NCBI RefSeq assembly: GCF_002043095.1
Contig: NZ_MVOC01000068.1
Span: 1-49,208, forward strand
Direction: 5' to 3'
Source of the DNA: Mycobacterium sp. AT1
GTDB lineage: Bacteria; Actinomycetota; Actinomycetes; Mycobacteriales; Mycobacteriaceae
DNA: 49,208 nucleotides
Shown: positions 41,472 through 49,176 of the stretch, piece after piece
Position numbering within the stretch: the stretch's first letter is position 1
Layout: each line of letters starts with the position of its first letter
Translations under genes and position numbers: made by a program
The notes under the pieces: model-generated
The model's input: only the letters and a program-made list of their open reading frames with translations
Database searches by the model: none
What the model was told of the DNA's origin: nothing

Positions 41472-41855
41472 TCACACCGCCCAGTTGCCGTTGAGCGCCT
41501 CGATGCGGTCGACGTTGTCCTCCGCCCAGGCCCGAAGTGCCCCAAGTGGTTCGGAGACACTTCGGCCCAGCTCGGTCAGCTCGTACTCGACCCGGGGCGG
41601 CACCTCGGCGTAGATCGTCCTGGTCACCAACGACGCGGCCTCGAGTCGCCGCAGAGTCTGGGTGAGCATCTTCGCGCCGACCCCCGGCAGGGCGGCCTGC
41701 ACCGCAGTGAAGCGCAACGCGCCGCGGTCGTCGAGCAACCCGATGATCAGCGCGGACCACTTGTTGGCGAGCAGATCGAGCAGCGCGCGACACGGGCAAC
41801 TCGCCGAGTAGACGTCGTGTTCATCGTGGCGACCGCTCGGGCATGGCTGTGCCAT
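41472..41855 (-). CDS. HxlR-family transcriptional regulator
   Basis: A 127-residue winged helix-turn-helix regulator. The start is ATG 41855, preceded by TAGGAGGAG; a longer frame to 41921 is disfavoured. HxlR landmarks: CPCRALLDLLANKWSALIIGLL, LRFTAVQAALPGVGAKMLTQTLRRLEAASLV and VPPRVEYELTELGRSV. Two Cys near the N-terminus (CPCR and CPSG) could respond to electrophiles or quinones, as known for HypR-type relatives. It is divergent from an MDR quinone reductase-like gene, a classical HxlR target arrangement. Confidence 0.87.
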   Translation of the reverse strand: MAQPCPSGRHDEHDVYSASCPCRALLDLLANKWSALIIGLLDDRGALRFTAVQAALPGVGAKMLTQTLRRLEAASLVTRTIYAEVPPRVEYELTELGRSVSEPLGALRAWAEDNVDRIEALNGNWAV

Positions 41856-41874
41856 CGCTCCTCCTAAGCCCGTG

Positions 41875-41926
41875 ACCTGCATTGCTTTCGTTTCGATGGT
41901 AACGGCTCTCGCTACCTGCATGGCTT
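41875..41926. promoter_or_regulatory. Direct repeats in the HxlR/MDR spacer
   Basis: ACCTGCATTGCTT (41875-41887) and ACCTGCATGGCTT (41914-41926) match at 12 of 13 positions and are 39 bases apart, between the divergent HxlR regulator and the MDR gene. They are candidate HxlR sites. Confidence 0.45.
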
Positions 41927-42044
41927 CCCTCGACGGAAGTAAGCGCCCTTGCGGGACACTGGGGTGTCGGCGCTAGCCTTCAGTGGCGGCTGAATCCAGT
42001 GGCCCACCAACGATTTCCGCACGATGACAGAGGACGGCACACGC

Positions 42045-43043
42045 ATGGCCACCATGACCGCGGTCGGCTCCTACGCCAGCTCGACGATCGACTCTCCTGA
42101 TGCGCTGCAGAACGTCGAGGTGCCGGTGCCCGACGTCGGGCCGCGTGACCTCCTGGTCCGGGCGGAGGCCGTCTCGGTGAACCCCGTGGACGTCAAGAGG
42201 CGTTCGAGCCTGAGCCCGTCGGACGAGCCGACGATCCTCGGCTTCGACGCCGCGGGTGTGGTCCATGCCGTCGGGTCCGGGGTCACGTCGTTCGCCGTCG
42301 GCGACGAGGTCTGGTACGCCGGCGACATCACTCGGCAGGGCAGCAACGCGGAGTTTCAGGCAGTCGACGAACGGATCGTCTCGCGTAAGCCCGCCTCGCT
42401 GGGATTCGCCGACGCGGCGGCACTTCCGTTGACCACCATCACGGCCTGGGAAGCGCTGTTCGAGCGATTCGGGATGACCGCAGACACCACCGGTGACCTG
42501 CTGGTCGTCGGTGCGGCAGGCGGCGTGGGATCGGTGATGATCCAGCTGGCGAAGAAGCTCACGGGCGTGCGGGTCATCGGCACCGCCAGCCGGGACGACT
42601 CACGCCGGTGGGTCGAGCAGATGGGTGCCGACGTCGTGGTCGACCACCACCACCTGCGGGAGCAGACTCTGGCCGTCGCCCCGGACGGCGTCGACTTCGT
42701 CTTCTCGCCTCACTCGGCGGGCAACGTCAAGACCTACGCCGACATCACCCGGCCGTTCGGCCACATCACCGCGATCGACGACCCTGTGGGCCTCGACCTG
42801 GCGGCGCTGAAGACGAAGAGCATCGCGTGGCACTGGGAGCTGATGTTCACCCGGCCGATGTTCGGCTACGACATGGAGTTTCAGGGAGCTTTGCTCGCCG
42901 AGGCCGCCAAGATGGTCGACGCCGGTGACCTCAGGACCACGCTGACGACCGCGATCGAGGGCTTCGACGCCGACGGATTGCGCAAGGCTCACCGGCTTGT
43001 CGAATCCGGTCGGATGGTCGGCAAGGTCGTCGTGCACCGCTGA
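42045..43043 (+). CDS. Zinc-type quinone oxidoreductase-like MDR protein
   Basis: A 332-residue NADPH-dependent MDR protein without the structural Zn cysteines. Blocks: VSVNPVDVKRR, ILGFDAAGVVHAVGSGV, AALPLTTITAWEALFERF and the Rossmann motif VVGAAGGVGSVMIQLAKKL near residue 155. This branch (annotated as zinc-binding alcohol dehydrogenase or ZADH-like) typically reduces quinones or reactive enones. ATG 42045 has GAGGAC upstream; 42024 and 42054 are alternatives. Regulation by the divergent HxlR protein is likely. Confidence 0.87.
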   Translation: MATMTAVGSYASSTIDSPDALQNVEVPVPDVGPRDLLVRAEAVSVNPVDVKRRSSLSPSDEPTILGFDAAGVVHAVGSGVTSFAVGDEVWYAGDITRQGSNAEFQAVDERIVSRKPASLGFADAAALPLTTITAWEALFERFGMTADTTGDLLVVGAAGGVGSVMIQLAKKLTGVRVIGTASRDDSRRWVEQMGADVVVDHHHLREQTLAVAPDGVDFVFSPHSAGNVKTYADITRPFGHITAIDDPVGLDLAALKTKSIAWHWELMFTRPMFGYDMEFQGALLAEAAKMVDAGDLRTTLTTAIEGFDADGLRKAHRLVESGRMVGKVVVHR

Positions 43044-43044
43044 C

Positions 43045-44136
43045 TCACGCGGTGGGCCGCCAGAAGCCCTGAAACCCCTGACCCGCGTTGGTCGTTCGGA
43101 TGGGTGAGAGCTTTACCGGGTCGCCCGCTTCGATCATTACACCGTTTCCGACCACCATCGCAACGTGTCCGTCCCAGACCGCTAGATCGCCGGGGCGCAG
43201 CGTGGCCTGGCTGACGGCGGACCCGACGTCCTGCTCCTGAGCGAGGCGCGGAAGGTCAAGTCCCGCTTCGTGATACGCCCACTGAGTCAGACCACTGCAG
43301 TCGAGGCCCACGCCGGGCGTGGTGCCGCCCCAGTCGTACGGCACGCCGAGCTGTGTCAGGGCGTGCCGGACCGCGCTGGCCGCGGTCTCGTTGGGGGCGG
43401 TGGCCGTGCTGCCGTCGGGAAGCTGGACGCCGACGCCGCTGCCGAACATGCCGGGGTCGGCGAGCGGCCGTGAGTCGTCGCGACTGAGCCCCGCAGACTC
43501 GACGTCTGCGCGGCCCGACTCCCTGGCCCCTGACGGGAAGCCGCCGAGCCCCGAGCCGGCTCCCGAACCAGCGCCGGGTCCGCCGCCGAGGCTGGGCAGT
43601 GCACCCATCGGTATCGTCGGCAGGGCCGGCGTCGTCGGAAGGGGCGGCGGGGAGGCGGACGCTTCGACCGAGGAGGCGTGCCCGTCGAGTTCTGCGCGCA
43701 GCTCGGCGAGCACCCCCTCGGCCTCGTCGAGGGCCCGCCGCGCCTCCGCGACGAGTTCGTCGGCCGCACCGGGTTCGTCGAGCTGGGACTCGAGCTGTTC
43801 GGCGCGCGCCTCGAAGTCGGAGACGATCGTCTGCAGCCGCGCCCGTGCGCGAGCCACGGCGTCGGCGGCGTCAGCGGTGGCGGCACCGAGCTGATCGGCC
43901 CTGGCCGCCATGGCGCCGACCGCGGCCACGGTCGAATCAGTGAAGGCGGCGGCCGCTTCACCCGCGTCGCCCTCCCAGCGCGTCGCCTGCCACGACCGGC
44001 CGGTTGCGGCGGCCACGTCGGACAGGGCGGCCCGAACGTCGGCAAGAGCCGAGGCCGCGTCGGGCGTGCCCGTGCCAAGCGTCGCCTGCAGCTCTCGCAG
44101 GGGCGCGGCCAAGCCGGCAACCAGGGCGCTCGCCAC
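43045..44136 (-). CDS. NlpC/P60 peptidoglycan endopeptidase with ESX-like helical N-terminus
   Basis: A 363-residue protein starting at GTG 44136. Residues 1-155 are helical and Ala-rich with a W-E-G motif at 54-56 as in WXG100 proteins; 160-200 is a Pro/Gly-rich linker; 245-363 is an NlpC/P60 domain with Cys280 (LDCSGLTQWAY), His324 (DGHVAMVVG) and a third polar site near Glu336. NlpC/P60 enzymes cut D-Glu-mDAP or related bonds in the wall. No Sec or Tat signal is visible, so export through a type VII system is likely. Its partner lies three bases upstream. Confidence 0.85.
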   Translation of the reverse strand: MASALVAGLAAPLRELQATLGTGTPDAASALADVRAALSDVAAATGRSWQATRWEGDAGEAAAAFTDSTVAAVGAMAARADQLGAATADAADAVARARARLQTIVSDFEARAEQLESQLDEPGAADELVAEARRALDEAEGVLAELRAELDGHASSVEASASPPPLPTTPALPTIPMGALPSLGGGPGAGSGAGSGLGGFPSGARESGRADVESAGLSRDDSRPLADPGMFGSGVGVQLPDGSTATAPNETAASAVRHALTQLGVPYDWGGTTPGVGLDCSGLTQWAYHEAGLDLPRLAQEQDVGSAVSQATLRPGDLAVWDGHVAMVVGNGVMIEAGDPVKLSPIRTTNAGQGFQGFWRPTA

Positions 44137-44139
44137 CAG

Positions 44140-44436
44140 TTAGAGCCCGGTTCGCGAAATGAACTGTCCCGCTGCTCGTTCGGCGGAGTCGTACGCTTCT
44201 GCCGCGGTACCCGCGACGTGCTTCGCCGCGACGAAGCGCTCGGCGAGTTCGGTGGCGAGCCGCGCTTCCCGAAGCAGCGCCTGGTTGAGCGCGGCAAGGA
44301 ACCCTGCCCCGACCGTGCCGAACGCATCGGCCGCCACCGTCGAGGCTCGCAGGTCGGCCGCCACGGAGGTGAGGTCGTCGGCATGGCCGCGCTGCGCGAC
44401 GCTGAACCCGTGAATGTCGGACGTATCGGCGATCAT
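44140..44436 (-). CDS. EspC-like type VII secretion substrate
   Basis: A 98-residue helical hairpin protein (start ATG 44436; the TTG at 44457 is less likely). The pattern HADDLTSVAADLRASTVAADAFGTVGAGFLAALNQAL with a polar turn followed by a second helix fits the EspC/EsxA-like families, and AYDSAERAAG near the C-terminus holds a Y-x3-E sequence matching the type VII export motif YxxxD/E. It is followed three bases later by the NlpC/P60 gene, whose N-terminal half is also helical; a co-secreted heterodimer is inferred. Divergent from upp. Confidence 0.7.
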   Translation of the reverse strand: MIADTSDIHGFSVAQRGHADDLTSVAADLRASTVAADAFGTVGAGFLAALNQALLREARLATELAERFVAAKHVAGTAAEAYDSAERAAGQFISRTGL

Positions 44437-44473
44437 GAGAGTTATGACGTCGGCCAACCCCGGCCGGTTCCAT

Positions 44474-44486
44474 TAGGGTTCGCCGC
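44474..44486 (+). promoter_or_regulatory. Leaderless-type promoter of upp
   Basis: TAGGGT at 44474-44479 fits TANNNT and is followed by seven bases and then the ATG at 44487, with no ribosome site. A leaderless upp message is likely. Confidence 0.45.
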
Positions 44487-45110
44487 ATGGACGTCCGCGT
44501 TGTCGATCACCCACTCGCCGCTGCCCGGTTGACCACGCTGCGCGACGAGCGCACCGACAACGCCGGCTTCCGCTCCGCGTTGTGCGATCTCGCGCTGATG
44601 CTCGTCTACGAAGCCATGCGGGACGCCTCCTCGACTCCCGTGCCGATCCGCACCCCGATGGCCGACACCGTCGGGTCGCGCCTTGCGTCGCCACCGCTGT
44701 TGGTCCCCGTTCTTCGCGCGGGCCTCGGGATGGTCGAGAAGGCACACCAGCTGATACCGGAGGCCAAGGTGGGCTTCGTCGGCATGGCACGCGACGAGGA
44801 GACGGCGCTACCGACCCCCTATCTGGAGTCGCTGCCCGACGACCTCAGCGCCACCCCGGTGTTGGTGCTCGACCCGATGCTCGCGACCGGGGGCTCGATG
44901 GCGCACACCTTGCGTCTGCTGAACGATCGCAACGCCGTCGACGTCACCGCGGTGTGCGTGGTGTGCGCGCCGGAAGGCATTGCGGCACTTGAGAAGGTCT
45001 CACCCAACCTCAAGCTCTACACCGCGGCGGTCGACGACGGTCTCAACGAGGTCTCCTACATCATGCCCGGGCTGGGAGATGCGGGAGATCGTCAGTTCGG
45101 CCCGCGCTGA
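44487..45110 (+). CDS. upp: Uracil phosphoribosyltransferase
   Basis: A 207-residue salvage enzyme making UMP from uracil and PRPP. The PRPP loop is VLVLDPMLATGGSMAHTL at about 125-142; the flexible loop region GMARDEETALPTPY and the uracil-binding C-terminus VSYIMPGLGDAGDRQFG are diagnostic. It overlaps the 3' end of pmmB by 19 bases. With cdd and deoA it completes the pyrimidine salvage set in this window, matching the M. tuberculosis gene order. Confidence 0.96.
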   Translation: MDVRVVDHPLAAARLTTLRDERTDNAGFRSALCDLALMLVYEAMRDASSTPVPIRTPMADTVGSRLASPPLLVPVLRAGLGMVEKAHQLIPEAKVGFVGMARDEETALPTPYLESLPDDLSATPVLVLDPMLATGGSMAHTLRLLNDRNAVDVTAVCVVCAPEGIAALEKVSPNLKLYTAAVDDGLNEVSYIMPGLGDAGDRQFGPR

Positions 45111-46606
45111 AGCAGGCCGACCACGTCTGCGCGGAGGGCGTCGAGCATCCGGGCGGCGTCCGCCCGTGCGGACGCAACGTCTTCGCGTGGCGGCAGCCGG
45201 ATCTCCAGGTACGCCTTGACCTTTGGCTCGGTGCCCGACGGTCGGACCGCCACGCGCACCGATTCGCCGGTGTAGATCAACGCGTCGGTGCGCTGATTGC
45301 CGTCCCGCTTCAGCAGGTCGGCGACCCGAACCGGTTCGTCGGCGAGACGGGTGGGCGGATGCGCACGGAGGTGCTCGACCAGAGCCGCGTCCGCAGGCAC
45401 GGACATCGCGGCCGTGGTGTGCACGCCGTGTCGACGGGCCAGTGCGTCGAGGGCGTCGGTCACGGTGCGACCCTCGTCGCGAAGCACCGACACCAGATCG
45501 CAGGCGAGCACCGCTGCGCTGATGCCGTCCTTGTCACGCACCGCGCCGGGGTCGACGCAATGGCCGATCGCCTCCTCGTAGGCGTAGACCAGCGTGCTGC
45601 CCGCCAGGCCGGCGTCCGCCCGGGCCAGCCACTTGAAGCCGGTGAGGGTCTCGGCGTGTTGAGCGCCGTGGTGCGCGGCGATGGCGGCCAGCATGCGTGA
45701 CGACACGACGGTGCTGGCGACCAAGCTGGCGGCCATCACCTCGCCAGGGTCGGTCTGCGACAGGATGTAATCGCCGAGCAGCCAACCTGTTTCGTCACCC
45801 GAGAGCATTCGCCAGCCGGTGGGCGTCGGGATGCCGACAGCGCACCGGTCGGCGTCGGGATCCAGGGCGATCGCGACGTCGGCGTCGACCTCGGCGGCGA
45901 GGTCCAGCAGCAGATCGGTGGCCCCCGGCTCCTCGGGGTTGGGGAACTCGACGGTGGGGAAGTCGGGGTTGGGCGAGTACTGCGCGTCGACGACGTGGAC
46001 GTCGTCGAAGCCCGCTTCCCGCAGCGTGAGGAGCGCGGGCTCGCCGCCGACGCCGTGCATGGGCGTCAACGCAATCCGCACGGTGCCGGTGCCGCGCCGC
46101 ACGCCGGCAGCCCGGCGAATGTAGTCGCCGATGAGGTCGGTGGTGGCCGGTGTGACCTCAGCGCGTGCGACGTCGGTGGGCGCCTTCGCCATGGCCGCCT
46201 CGATGTCGCGGTCGCTCGGCGGGACGATCTGCATACCCCCGTCGAGGTACACCTTGTAGCCGTTGTCCGCCGGAGGATTGTGGGACGCCGTGATCTGGAC
46301 TCCCGCGGCGGCGGTGAAGCGCCGCACGCCGAATGCGACGACCGGCGTCGGTACGGGATCGGGCAGCAGTACGACGGAAAACCCCTCGGCGGCAAGCACT
46401 TCTGCGGTCGCCAAGGCGAAGTCGTCGGAGTTGTGTCGGGCGTCGCGACCGACTATGACCGTCGAACCGCCGAGTCCTCGGTCGTTGAGGACCGTCGCCA
46501 ACGCCCAGGTCGCCGACGTCACCGTCTCGACGTTCATGCCTCCCGGCCCCGGGCGCATCGGTCCGCGAAGTCCCGCCGTGCCGAAGGTGAGGGGCTGCTC
46601 ATTCAT
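45092..46606 (-). CDS. pmmB: Phosphomannomutase/phosphoglucomutase family
   Basis: A 504-residue alpha-D-phosphohexomutase. N-terminal FGTAGLRGPM, phosphoserine loop ITASHNPPADNGYKVY (Ser near 108), metal loop ALDPDADRCAVG near 244, sugar loop YAYEEAIGH, and C-terminal phosphate-binding VRPSGTEPKVKAYLE. Length and position fit mycobacterial PmmB (Rv3308). In a nucleoside-salvage context it could also act as a phosphodeoxyribomutase turning pentose 1-phosphates from DeoA and PunA into 5-phosphates; this is inference. It follows marR by 25 bases on the same strand, so they may be co-transcribed. Confidence 0.92.
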   Translation of the reverse strand: MNEQPLTFGTAGLRGPMRPGPGGMNVETVTSATWALATVLNDRGLGGSTVIVGRDARHNSDDFALATAEVLAAEGFSVVLLPDPVPTPVVAFGVRRFTAAAGVQITASHNPPADNGYKVYLDGGMQIVPPSDRDIEAAMAKAPTDVARAEVTPATTDLIGDYIRRAAGVRRGTGTVRIALTPMHGVGGEPALLTLREAGFDDVHVVDAQYSPNPDFPTVEFPNPEEPGATDLLLDLAAEVDADVAIALDPDADRCAVGIPTPTGWRMLSGDETGWLLGDYILSQTDPGEVMAASLVASTVVSSRMLAAIAAHHGAQHAETLTGFKWLARADAGLAGSTLVYAYEEAIGHCVDPGAVRDKDGISAAVLACDLVSVLRDEGRTVTDALDALARRHGVHTTAAMSVPADAALVEHLRAHPPTRLADEPVRVADLLKRDGNQRTDALIYTGESVRVAVRPSGTEPKVKAYLEIRLPPREDVASARADAARMLDALRADVVGLLQRGPN

Positions 46607-46631
46607 GGCGCCGATTGTCGCTCATCGGATT

Positions 46632-47084
46632 CTATTGCTCTTCGCGCAGTCGCTCATCGCCGTCGGCGAGCTTGCGCAGCACTGGTGCCACCAACATCAG
46701 GAGGTTGAACTCCAACTCGGTCAGCGTCTCGCGCATGGCCGAGTTGAGCCACTCGTCGCGCTCGGCCCGGTCCCACTCGAGCAGTCGCATCCCCTCCGGT
46801 GTCACCTCGATCAGTTGGCGACGTCGATCGTCGTCGTCTGTTCTGCGCGCCACCAGGCCACGTGATTCCAGATGGTTGATGCCGTCGGTCAGCGATTGCA
46901 CGCGCACGTGCAAGCGGGTGGCCAGTTCGGCCGGGGTCGTGACGCCAGCGCGGCTGACCTCGCCGAGGACCTGCTGCTGGCTCAGCGTGAGGTCGTTGTC
47001 GCTGCGGTGGCGGCGAAGTTGGCGGGTCAGGGCCATGATCGACTCCCGCAGCTCCGTCGCGGGGTTGGGGGCAGTTGAACTCAT
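46632..47084 (-). CDS. MarR-family transcriptional regulator
   Basis: A 150-residue winged-helix regulator: LTLSQQQVLGEVSRAGVTTPAELATRLHVRVQSLTDGINHLESRGLVARRTDDDDRRRQLIEVT carries the recognition helix and the DxRxR-type wing (DDDDRRRQL). The start is ATG 47084; upstream frame to 47267 runs into the divergent gene and is rejected. TATAAC lies six bases before the ATG, suggesting a leaderless message, and it is embedded in a palindrome TACCAAG-N6-CTTGGTA. Divergent from the AbrB-type membrane protein, which it probably represses. Confidence 0.9.
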   Translation of the reverse strand: MSSTAPNPATELRESIMALTRQLRRHRSDNDLTLSQQQVLGEVSRAGVTTPAELATRLHVRVQSLTDGINHLESRGLVARRTDDDDRRRQLIEVTPEGMRLLEWDRAERDEWLNSAMRETLTELEFNLLMLVAPVLRKLADGDERLREEQ

Positions 47085-47104
47085 TACCAAGTTATACCTT
47101 GGTA
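47085..47104. promoter_or_regulatory. MarR operator 1, over the marR -10 and start
   Basis: Perfect inverted repeat TACCAAG (47085-47091), TTATAC, CTTGGTA (47098-47104), touching the marR start codon and covering its -10 element. The flanks extend the symmetry by about two bases. Binding here would shut off marR. Confidence 0.7.
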
Positions 47105-47141
47105 TTACGTGGTCGTGACCCAGTTTGAGATCATGAAATAA

Positions 47142-47155
47142 CAAGCGCATACTTG
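47142..47155. promoter_or_regulatory. MarR operator 2, before the AbrB-type gene
   Basis: CAAG (47142-47145), CGCATA, CTTG (47152-47155): the same arms and the same six-base spacer as operator 1, shorter, and overlapping a -10-like CATACT five to seven bases before the ATG at 47161. The centres of the two operators are 54 bases apart. Confidence 0.55.
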
Positions 47156-47160
47156 CCTTT

Positions 47161-48258
47161 ATGTGGAAGTGGGCGCTGTTAGTCGCGGTCACGGTGGCGG
47201 TCACCGTGCCGCTGGACCTGATCGGCGTTCCGTCCGCGGCGCTGTTCGCCGCGCTGATCGTCGGCATCGTGCTGGCGCTCGTCTCCCTCGCGCCTGCGGG
47301 CGTCCCGCGGAAGGCCGGTATCGCGGCGCAGGGTGTGCTGGGTGTCTACATCGGCACGATGGTGCACCGGGACGCGCTCGCCGCCCTCGGCTCGGACTGG
47401 CCGATCGTGCTCGGGGTCGCGGTGTCCACGCTGGTGCTCAGCATCGGTGCCGGGGCGCTGCTGGGGCTGCATCGCGACATCAGCCCGCTCACCGGATCGC
47501 TTGCCCTCGTTGCCGGGGGTGCCTCGGGGCTCGTCGCGATCGCCCGTGAGCTGGGTGGCGACGACCGCGTGGTCGCCGTCGTCCAATACCTTCGGGTCGC
47601 CTTGATCACCGCGTCGATGCCCGTCGTCGTCACCGTCGTCTATCACGCCGACAAGTCCGGGCACGCCGCCGCGCCGGCCCAAAGTGGCTCGGCACCTTGG
47701 TACGTGAGCATCGGGATGCTGGTGGTCATCGTGCTCGTCGGCGTCACCGCCGGCCGGCTGGCGCGGATGCCGGGGTCGGGCCTGCTCGGCCCCATGGCCG
47801 TCACCATTGCCCTCGAGCTGACCGGCACGTCGTTCGGGCTCTCGGTGCCGATGGCGCTGGTTCAGCTTGGCTACGCCGTGATCGGGTGGCAGGCCGGCGT
47901 CGCGTTCACCCGCGAATCGATGCGCGCGATCGGTCGCGCCCTTCCGGCCGCGCTTGCCCTGATCGTGGTGCTCAACGTCGCGTGCGCGGGTCTTGGCATC
48001 CTCATGGCCCACGTCACGGGGATCAGCCTGCTCGAAGGCTATTTGTCCACCAGCCCAGGCGGCATCTACGCCGTGCTCGCCACGGCCGTCGAGACGGGTT
48101 CCAACGTCACGTTCATCGTCGCCGCTCAGGTCATGCGGGTACTACTGATGCTGTTCGCCGCGCCGCTGATCGCTCGCGGACTTGCCAAGCTCACCGATCG
48201 TCCTCACAGCCGCGCCAAAACCTCCGAGAGCAGGGAACCCATCCGCGTCGCGGACTGA
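47161..48258 (+). CDS. AbrB-family (AimA-type) membrane protein, putative transporter
   Basis: A 365-residue polytopic membrane protein with about ten hydrophobic segments in two similar halves. Landmarks: GVPSAALFAALIVGIVLAL, GLHRDISPLTGSLALVAGGASGLVAIA and, in the second half, GYLSTSPGGIYAVLATAVETGSNVTFIVAAQVMRVLLMLF, typical of the AbrB (PF05145) family, often wrongly called transcriptional or ammonia monooxygenase proteins. Family function is poorly known; small-molecule export or uptake is likely. It is divergent from marR and has a matching operator, the usual layout of a drug or metabolite efflux pair. Its 3' end overlaps punA by 55 bases. Confidence 0.85.
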   Translation: MWKWALLVAVTVAVTVPLDLIGVPSAALFAALIVGIVLALVSLAPAGVPRKAGIAAQGVLGVYIGTMVHRDALAALGSDWPIVLGVAVSTLVLSIGAGALLGLHRDISPLTGSLALVAGGASGLVAIARELGGDDRVVAVVQYLRVALITASMPVVVTVVYHADKSGHAAAPAQSGSAPWYVSIGMLVVIVLVGVTAGRLARMPGSGLLGPMAVTIALELTGTSFGLSVPMALVQLGYAVIGWQAGVAFTRESMRAIGRALPAALALIVVLNVACAGLGILMAHVTGISLLEGYLSTSPGGIYAVLATAVETGSNVTFIVAAQVMRVLLMLFAAPLIARGLAKLTDRPHSRAKTSESREPIRVAD

Positions 48259-49010
48259 CGCCCCGCCTCGAGCACCTCGGCGTGGTTCAACGATTCACCC
48301 GTCATCCCGGCTGCCAGGTTCGTCACCAGGGAGACGCCAAGCACCTCGGCCCCGGCCGCGCGCGCCGCGATCGTCTCGTGCACCGTCGACATGCCCACGA
48401 GGTCGGCGCCGAGCGTCCGCAGCATCCGAATCTCGGCCGGCGTCTCGTAGTGCGGTCCGGGCAACCCCGCGTAGACGCCCTCGGCCAGGGACGGGTCGAC
48501 GTCGCGGGCGAGTGCCCGCAGGCGGGGTGAGTAGGCGTCGACCAGGTCGACGAACTGCGCGCCGACCAACGGCGAGCGCGCCGTCAGGTTGAGGTGGTCA
48601 CTGATCAGCACCGGCTGGCCGACCGCGTGGTCCTCGCGGAGCCCGCCGGCGGCGTTGGTGAGCACCACGCTGCGTGCGCCCGCCGCGCAGGCGGTCCGCA
48701 CCGGATGGACCACGTGCCGCAGATCGTGACCCTCATATGCATGGATCCGCCCGAGCAACACCAGGACGCGCTTGCCCTCGACCGTCAGCGCCAGAACCTG
48801 GCCGCCGTGGCCCGCGGCCGACGGTGGCGTGAAGCCGGGCAGCTCCGCCATCGGCACGACTGCCGACGGTTCGCCCAGCTCGGCGGCGGCAGGGGCCCAT
48901 CCCGAGCCGAGGACGACGGCGACGTCGACTGCGTCGACGCCGATGCGGGCCAGCAGCGCGGCGGCGGCCTCGTCGGCCATGGACTGCGGGTCGCTCGGTG
49001 CAGTGGTCAC
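48204..49010 (-). CDS. punA: Purine nucleoside phosphorylase
   Basis: A 268-residue trimeric-type phosphorylase that splits (deoxy)inosine and guanosine with phosphate. Blocks: VAVVLGSGWAPA near the N-terminus (phosphate Ser), AGHGGQVLALTV, GRIHAYEGHD, VLTNAAGGLRED, GLPGPHYETPAEIRML and GADLVGMSTVHETIAA, then LVTNLAAG, all conserved. The start GTG 49010 gives the length I recall for M. tuberculosis DeoD; TACGCT (49024-49019) eight bases before it suggests a leaderless message. Open frame to 49190 is spurious. It completes purine salvage with add. Confidence 0.94.
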   Translation of the reverse strand: MTTAPSDPQSMADEAAAALLARIGVDAVDVAVVLGSGWAPAAAELGEPSAVVPMAELPGFTPPSAAGHGGQVLALTVEGKRVLVLLGRIHAYEGHDLRHVVHPVRTACAAGARSVVLTNAAGGLREDHAVGQPVLISDHLNLTARSPLVGAQFVDLVDAYSPRLRALARDVDPSLAEGVYAGLPGPHYETPAEIRMLRTLGADLVGMSTVHETIAARAAGAEVLGVSLVTNLAAGMTGESLNHAEVLEAGRQSATRMGSLLSEVLARL

Positions 49011-49098
49011 GGCGGGAAAGCGTACCGCCGGCGCCGAGACTGCACTCACTGCGAAGAAGTGCGAGTAGCCGTCACCGTGAGCGCAGAGTCGGTGGTCC

Positions 49099-49157
49099 TG
49101 AGCGCTTGCGCGAAGAACAAACGGCAGGTGATGAGCGCTTGCGCGAAGAACAAACGG
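49099..49157 (+). repeat. Two-copy 26-base direct repeat, period 33
   Basis: Copies at 49099-49124 and 49132-49157 are identical over 26 bases, beginning TGAGCGCTTGCGCGAAG and ending AACGG, with 7-base spacers that end GGTGA in both. A degenerate third element TGAGCGCAGAG lies at 49078. The repeat lies between divergent punA and the next gene. It could be a regulatory site array or a dispersed intergenic repeat. Confidence 0.8.
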
Positions 49158-49176
49158 ACGGTGAGATACTTCTCCG

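Noticed and set aside
47146..47151. GCATAC-like sequence as a further GntR site
   Set aside because: It is only the spacer of the CAAG-N6-CTTG MarR-type operator; no second arm or TTG flank is present.
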